64,000 nt of DNA, taken from the NCBI GenBank assembly GCA_034687125.1, contig JAQGBZ010000017.1, positions 62,001 through 126,000 of the forward strand, given 5' to 3'. The DNA is from Neelides folsomi (taxonomy: Eukaryota; Arthropoda; Collembola; Neelipleona; Neelidae). The translations under genes and the position numbers were made by a program. Position 1 is the stretch's first letter. Each line of letters begins with the position of its first letter. The notes beneath the pieces are model-generated. The model was not told the DNA's origin. It did no database searches and saw only the letters and a list, made by a program, of their open reading frames with translations. Below are positions 59,443-64,000 of this stretch, piece after piece.

Positions 59443-61722
59443 ATGAGCTTCTCAAGTGATGAAGTGAATTTTCTCGTATATAGATATCTGCAAGAATCAG
59501 GTATTCACCAATATTACAACTTCATATTTAATTATTTTTAAATTGGTTGAAAATTTCCTGTCAATCCTGTTTTCGGTCAGCAAGCTGCCGGCAGCTAGCA
59601 TAAAAGACAAGATATTTGATACAATGCTCAATCAGTCGAAAGTTTAAATGTTGTGAATTTGGATGATGGCACATTGTGGTCAATATTTATGCTGAGCTTT
59701 TAATGAACTTAACAATATTAATGATTACGGATATTCTAACTTCAATGTTAAATAACTCTTTTTTAAGGCTTTCAACATTCGGCCTACACCTTTGGAATCG
59801 AGTCGCACATCAGTCAGTCGAACATCAATGGAGCTTTGGTTCCTCCAGCCGCTCTTCTATCCATTATCCAAAAAGGATTACAATACACCGAAGCTGAAAT
59901 CTCAATCGGAGAAGATGGGTCTGAGAGGATGATTGAATCTCTTTCTCTCATTGACGCCGTCATGCCAGACGTTGTCGCATCTAGGCAGCAACAGGCCCAG
60001 AAAATGATAAAAGAACCATCAGAAAACAACAATTCAGAAGAAAATGCAAAACATCCATACTGTAATTCGAAATTATTATAAAAACGTTATTCAAAATATA
60101 ATATTTTAGGATGGGCTGAATTGATAAATAATTAAACTTTTCGAATTAAATACTAATTATAATTCTCTTTATTTACAGCTACCAGTGGATCAACAGACGC
60201 TGTGAATAATGAATTAGACTCAAATATTGAAATTCCGGCGAATAAAGCTACAGTTTTAAGAGGTCATGAATCAGAAGTTTTTATCTGCGCTTGGAACCCC
60301 ACCACCGACCTTTTAGCTTCTGGGTAAAACATTTTATAAATAAATAAGGATGCATCTGTACATATAGAAAATAAAAATGAAAGTAAATTAGAAATATTTC
60401 ACATCTTGTTTATAAATTACAAAACGTTATGATTATTTTAGATCTGGAGATTCTACAGCTAGAATTTGGAATATGACCGAGAATTCGAATTCAAATCAGC
60501 TGGTGCTGAGACATTGTATTCAGAAGGGAGGGACAGAAGTTCCTTCTAATAAGGACGTCACATCACTCGATTGGAACTGTGATGGAACACTTTTGGCCAC
60601 GGGCTCTTATGACGGCTACGCTCGTATTTGGACGACCGAAGGAAGACTCGCGTCGACTCTCGGTCAACACAAAGGTCCAATATTTGCACTCAAATGGAAC
60701 AAGCGAGGAAATTTCATCCTCTCAGCTGGAGTCGATAAAACTACCATCATTTGGGATGCTGCGTAAGTGTTATATTTATTTATTTAAATTGGTACATTTT
60801 GAATGTTTAAATGAACACCTAATAATAAGTTTAACCTTTAAACGATTGTACTCTGAAATTATTATAAATTAATTTCTTATTTTTGCGTTTAGTTCTGGGC
60901 AATGCACTCAGCAGTTTGCTTTCCATTCGGCTCCAGCACTTGACGTCGACTGGCAATCAAATACATCATTTGCATCTTGTTCAACTGATCAATGTATTCA
61001 TGTTTGTAAATTGGGAGTTGAGAAGCCGATCAAATCATTCCAGGGGCATACGGTTAGTTAAAATGGAATATTCCAAAAATGTCTATCAGTTGCAAATATT
61101 ATATTTAATGAAAATTGATTTATTAATAAAAACTTTCCTTTTCAGAACGAAGTAAATGCTATTAAATGGGACCCACAAGGAAAGCTATTAGCATCATGTT
61201 CAGATGATATGACGCTTAAGGTTTGTTTTTTTTCAATTTAACAATTTCAGTTGAATAGAAAATTATAAAATAAATTAATTGCTATTTAATTTTCAGATCT
61301 GGTCCATGAGCCAAGAAACTTGTGTGCACGATCTTCAGGCCCATTCTAAAGAAATCTACACCATCAAATGGTCGCCAACTGGTCCAGGCACGGCGAATCC
61401 AAATATGAATTTAATTTTAGCAAGTGCATCGTTCGACTCAACAGTCCGACTATGGGACGTAGAAAGAGGAGCCTGCATTCACAAGTTGACAAAACACACA
61501 GAACCCGTTTACTCTGTGGCCTTCTCTCCTGATGGCCTCCTCCTCGCTTCGGGAAGCTTCGACAAATGTGTACACATCTGGTCGACCCAGACTGGGCAGC
61601 TCGTACACTCATACAAAGGTACTGGAGGAATATTCGAAGTTTGTTGGAACTCTCGTGGAGACAAAGTAGGAGCTTCGGCTTCCGACGGCTCTGTCTTCGT
61701 TCTCGACCTCAGAAAAGTTTAA
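59443..61722 (+). CDS. ebi (TBL1XR1): TBL1/TBL1XR1 homologue (ebi), SMRT/NCoR co-repressor subunit
   Basis: 492 residues in seven exons: 59443-59500, 59768-60061, 60179-60323, 60442-60762, 60893-61052, 61146-61220 and 61297-61722. It starts at [20 protein letters not shown], the family N-terminus. A LisH motif (about 4-38) mediates tetramerisation and contact with the co-repressor. The F-box-like segment follows ([30 protein letters not shown]). An eight-bladed WD40 propeller begins at [19 protein letters not shown], with repeats such as [20 protein letters not shown] and [20 protein letters not shown], and ends [17 protein letters not shown]. In flies and vertebrates it works in the HDAC3-NCoR/SMRT complex and in co-factor exchange. 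Exon 2 follows an AAG acceptor. A poly(A) signal candidate lies at 62258-62263. Confidence 0.96.
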
Positions 61723-63210
61723 TTTGTGTGACTGCAAACATTTTTTTTTATTAAAAACGGTTCTCTTGTGAGTTTCCACTCTCAGAAACTCAAATGAGTC
61801 CATTTGAAAAATTATAGAAAATTCGTGGATATTAAAAAAGGGAGTTTTTAGCAGGTCGAACATCATTGTATAAGAATTAAACCTGAAAATTTTGTTATCC
61901 GTGATTCAAACTAACTTTAACTAGTTGTGTTAAATTTATTTTAAAATACATTTATGGCTGATTGTTTATTTATTTATTATATGGTGAGGTTCTACATTAT
62001 GTGAATAGCATAAAAGTAATTGTTCACTAATCATAATCAGATTTGTTTGAAGGTATGTAAGGTTTGTGAATTTGTACTGTATAAATTCTTATTTAAAGTT
62101 TAAGCTTATTCACTATATACCTATTTAACTATAAATCTTTATAGACAATTTAAAATACAATTGAATACATTTTTAAAATTCATTTCTGAATCATTATTTC
62201 TTCCATCAATCCTGAATTTAAAATAATTCATACACCCATACCATAAATATATTTAAGAATAAAGCCACTATTAGAATTAAATGATCCTTAAATTCGACCT
62301 CATTACTGATCAATGGAGGATTAATTAATATAGTTAATTAAACAGTAGGTGGTAATATAAAAAGAGGATTGTGGTTCTCTGCATTTCAACTTCACCCGAC
62401 CATGCAGCCCAAGAATCCCAATCAAATGCATCAATTGTGCAATGGATGCAAAGGGAGGTTGTGCAAGATATATAGAGCTTTCATGTGATCTTTATAGGAG
62501 AGAAGTGGAAGCAATGTTGGGGGCCTATGGGAGATGGGGGGCAGGATATAGGGATCGGGAGAGTTGGTGAGCCAAGCGACAATGCATTAGAACAAGAACA
62601 GTTCTTCAGGGGGTTCTTCAACTATACATTTGGTTTAAACAGCAGGAGAAAACCCATTCTTTTCTTTACATTAATATTTCCCGACTCTTTCTCCGGTCCA
62701 ATCCATCTGACCCCAAAGAAGAGATCCTTTGGAGTCGATGATGGTCTACAGTTAACCCTTGTCCTTTCCCCTCACTCGTTCAATTCTAGAGAGGAAAGAT
62801 AAAGATGGGGAATAAGTGTAAAATATAGAAAAAACAGCTTGAAAATGGAGACAGGAGTAAGATCTAATAATGTCGAAGGAGGACAGGAGAAAGAAGGTTC
62901 ATTCTTACCACAAATAGCTCCGACAGGGATTTCGGCTCCAAGAGACGGGGACAGAAGGACTGCAATAACAAAGGATGACCTCATGACCTTAACGAAATCT
63001 GAGTTTCGGTCGGAAAGACAAATTAGCAGTCGAGCATGTTCGAGTCCGATTTCTTCAATTGTTGGGAGCACTCTTAATCAGTTAGTTGGATTTTCTTACT
63101 TATCACTGGACTTTTATTGAAATAGAGTTATAGTTTAAAAATTAAATTCATTAAAGATTAAACCGATGCGAGCAACCTATTTAAGCTAATTTTCTTGACA
63201 TATTTTCAGG
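61723..63210. other. TBL1 3' UTR and 5' flank of PABIR gene
   Basis: TBL1 3' UTR runs probably to about 62280. A minus-strand signal-peptide-like exon is seen at 62909-62984 (findings). The acceptor just before the PABIR ATG (TTTTCAG|G at 63209) means that a 5' exon of that gene lies somewhere in this interval or beyond. Confidence 0.4.
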
Positions 63211-63875
63211 ATGAATTTAAAGAGGTCTTCATCAGCACCTATGATTAACCAACTTGGGACGACTCCTACAGATAGTGAATCTCCTGTCGTGACTGATACT
63301 GCTGGAGTAGTCAAAAGCTCTCCAGGGAATGTGACTTTAAGAAAAGACTCGATCGACGCTGAAATTGGAGATGCATCTTCGTTTGCTAATTCATTTTTAG
63401 CTTCGTTATCTGGAACAAGGCCTAGACGATTTTCCGCTAGCTTCAGTCCTGTAATTTCATTTTAATTGTTATTAATGGTTAAAGATAAGGAATGGTTTAC
63501 CTAGCAAATAACTCGTGAAACATAGTTTGTAATAACCATTGATGTTAGAGAGAAGTTTTGTTATTTGTAAAAGGGCAAAGACCTTATTCATTATTTTCAT
63601 TAGTTGGAATCATTGGAATCCACATAAATAAATAATTGTAGACTGTAGATGTATTTATGTAAGACTGGTTAAGTTATAGGAGTTATGAATTTTTAACTTA
63701 TTTATTAACGTTGCTCTAAAATATTTTGAATCACATTCCATAGGCATCGCCTGGTCCTGCACCAAATAGGGTCAGTCAGTTAAGACATGAAAATACAGCG
63801 GATTGGGAGACGGCAAGTGAAAAAGAGTTTCACGGAACTGTTAATATTGCTCAGTCTTGGGAAGATTTATCATTG
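63211..63875 (+). CDS. PABIR1-like: FAM122/PABIR-family PP2A inhibitor, 5' part (truncated by window edge)
   Basis: Two exons are visible, 63211-63450 and 63744-63875 (124 codons), ending at a GTGAGA donor; the rest lies to the right of the window. MNLKRSSSAPMINQLG matches the LRRSNSAPLI motif near the start of vertebrate FAM122A, and RRFSASFSPASPGPAP is the second Ser-Pro block. VSQLRHENTADWETASEKEF followed by NIAQSWEDLSL matches the conserved core (QIKQEEGMDL, HEREVQ, HSWEESFSL) that binds and inhibits the PP2A-B55 holoenzyme. In vertebrates Chk1 phosphorylation of this family controls PP2A at the G2/M transition; conservation of that here is inferred. The start codon lies one base after a splice acceptor, so the 5' UTR is interrupted by an intron and extra N-terminal residues cannot be excluded. 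Confidence 0.85.
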
Positions 63876-64000
63876 GTGAGAATTCAAAAATTATATTTTA
63901 AAACGATTCAAACAAGCTATTCACTAAATACATAGTTTACTTCGCGAGCTTTGATATTTTACTGAACTTTAAACAATTACTTCAATTACCGATTTGATTT

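Overview
This is a eukaryotic nuclear window, AT-rich with short introns (many of 55-100 bp). The gene content points to an arthropod, most likely a pancrustacean: a Tweedle (DUF243) cuticle protein, a CPAP1-type chitin-binding protein, glycine-rich secreted proteins with propeptides, an Elk potassium channel and an ebi/TBL1 homologue. A PNLDC1 homologue argues against a Drosophila-like fly, because that lineage relies on Nibbler instead. The species cannot be fixed from the sequence alone. Coding models were built by hand from reading-frame continuity and splice sites. In every multi-exon model below the exon phases close exactly.

Layout. 1-948 (+): 3' end of a cytosolic-type malic enzyme. 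2713-3789 (-): Tweedle cuticle protein. 4961-7999 (-): unrecognised 816-residue coiled-coil protein. 8739-11390 (+): PNLDC1-like piRNA trimmer with C-terminal membrane anchor. 11773-13594 (-): CPAP1-like chitin-binding protein, convergent with PNLDC1. 14512-18763 (-): receptor-like protein with five CUB domains, one LDLa and one membrane span, the architecture of nematode LEV-10. 19745-20761 (-): small single-pass membrane protein of unknown family with a GC-AG intron. 20878-22627, 22910-23683 and 25599-26393 (-): three secreted low-complexity proteins, each with a signal peptide followed by a KR|G convertase-like site. 24676-25102: internally deleted Tc1/mariner element.

28271-36307 (+): complete RPB1, the largest subunit of RNA polymerase II, with a CTD of 40 in-register heptads. 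36.3-41.7 kb: sparse region with a second MITE (37358-37624) and isolated exon-like pieces, mostly on the minus strand. 41776-54810 (+): complete Elk-type (KCNH3/4/8) voltage-gated K+ channel with a 5.2 kb first intron. 57130-58861 (-): DHRS7B-like short-chain dehydrogenase. 59443-61722 (+): TBL1/TBL1XR1 (ebi) co-repressor subunit. 63211-63875 (+): first coding exons of a FAM122/PABIR PP2A inhibitor, running off the right edge.

The housekeeping genes (RPB1, TBL1, PABIR, DHRS7B, malic enzyme) flank a tissue-specific block at 11.7-26.4 kb rich in secreted or extracellular proteins. That block, with its propeptide-bearing low-complexity cluster, is the most novel part of the window.
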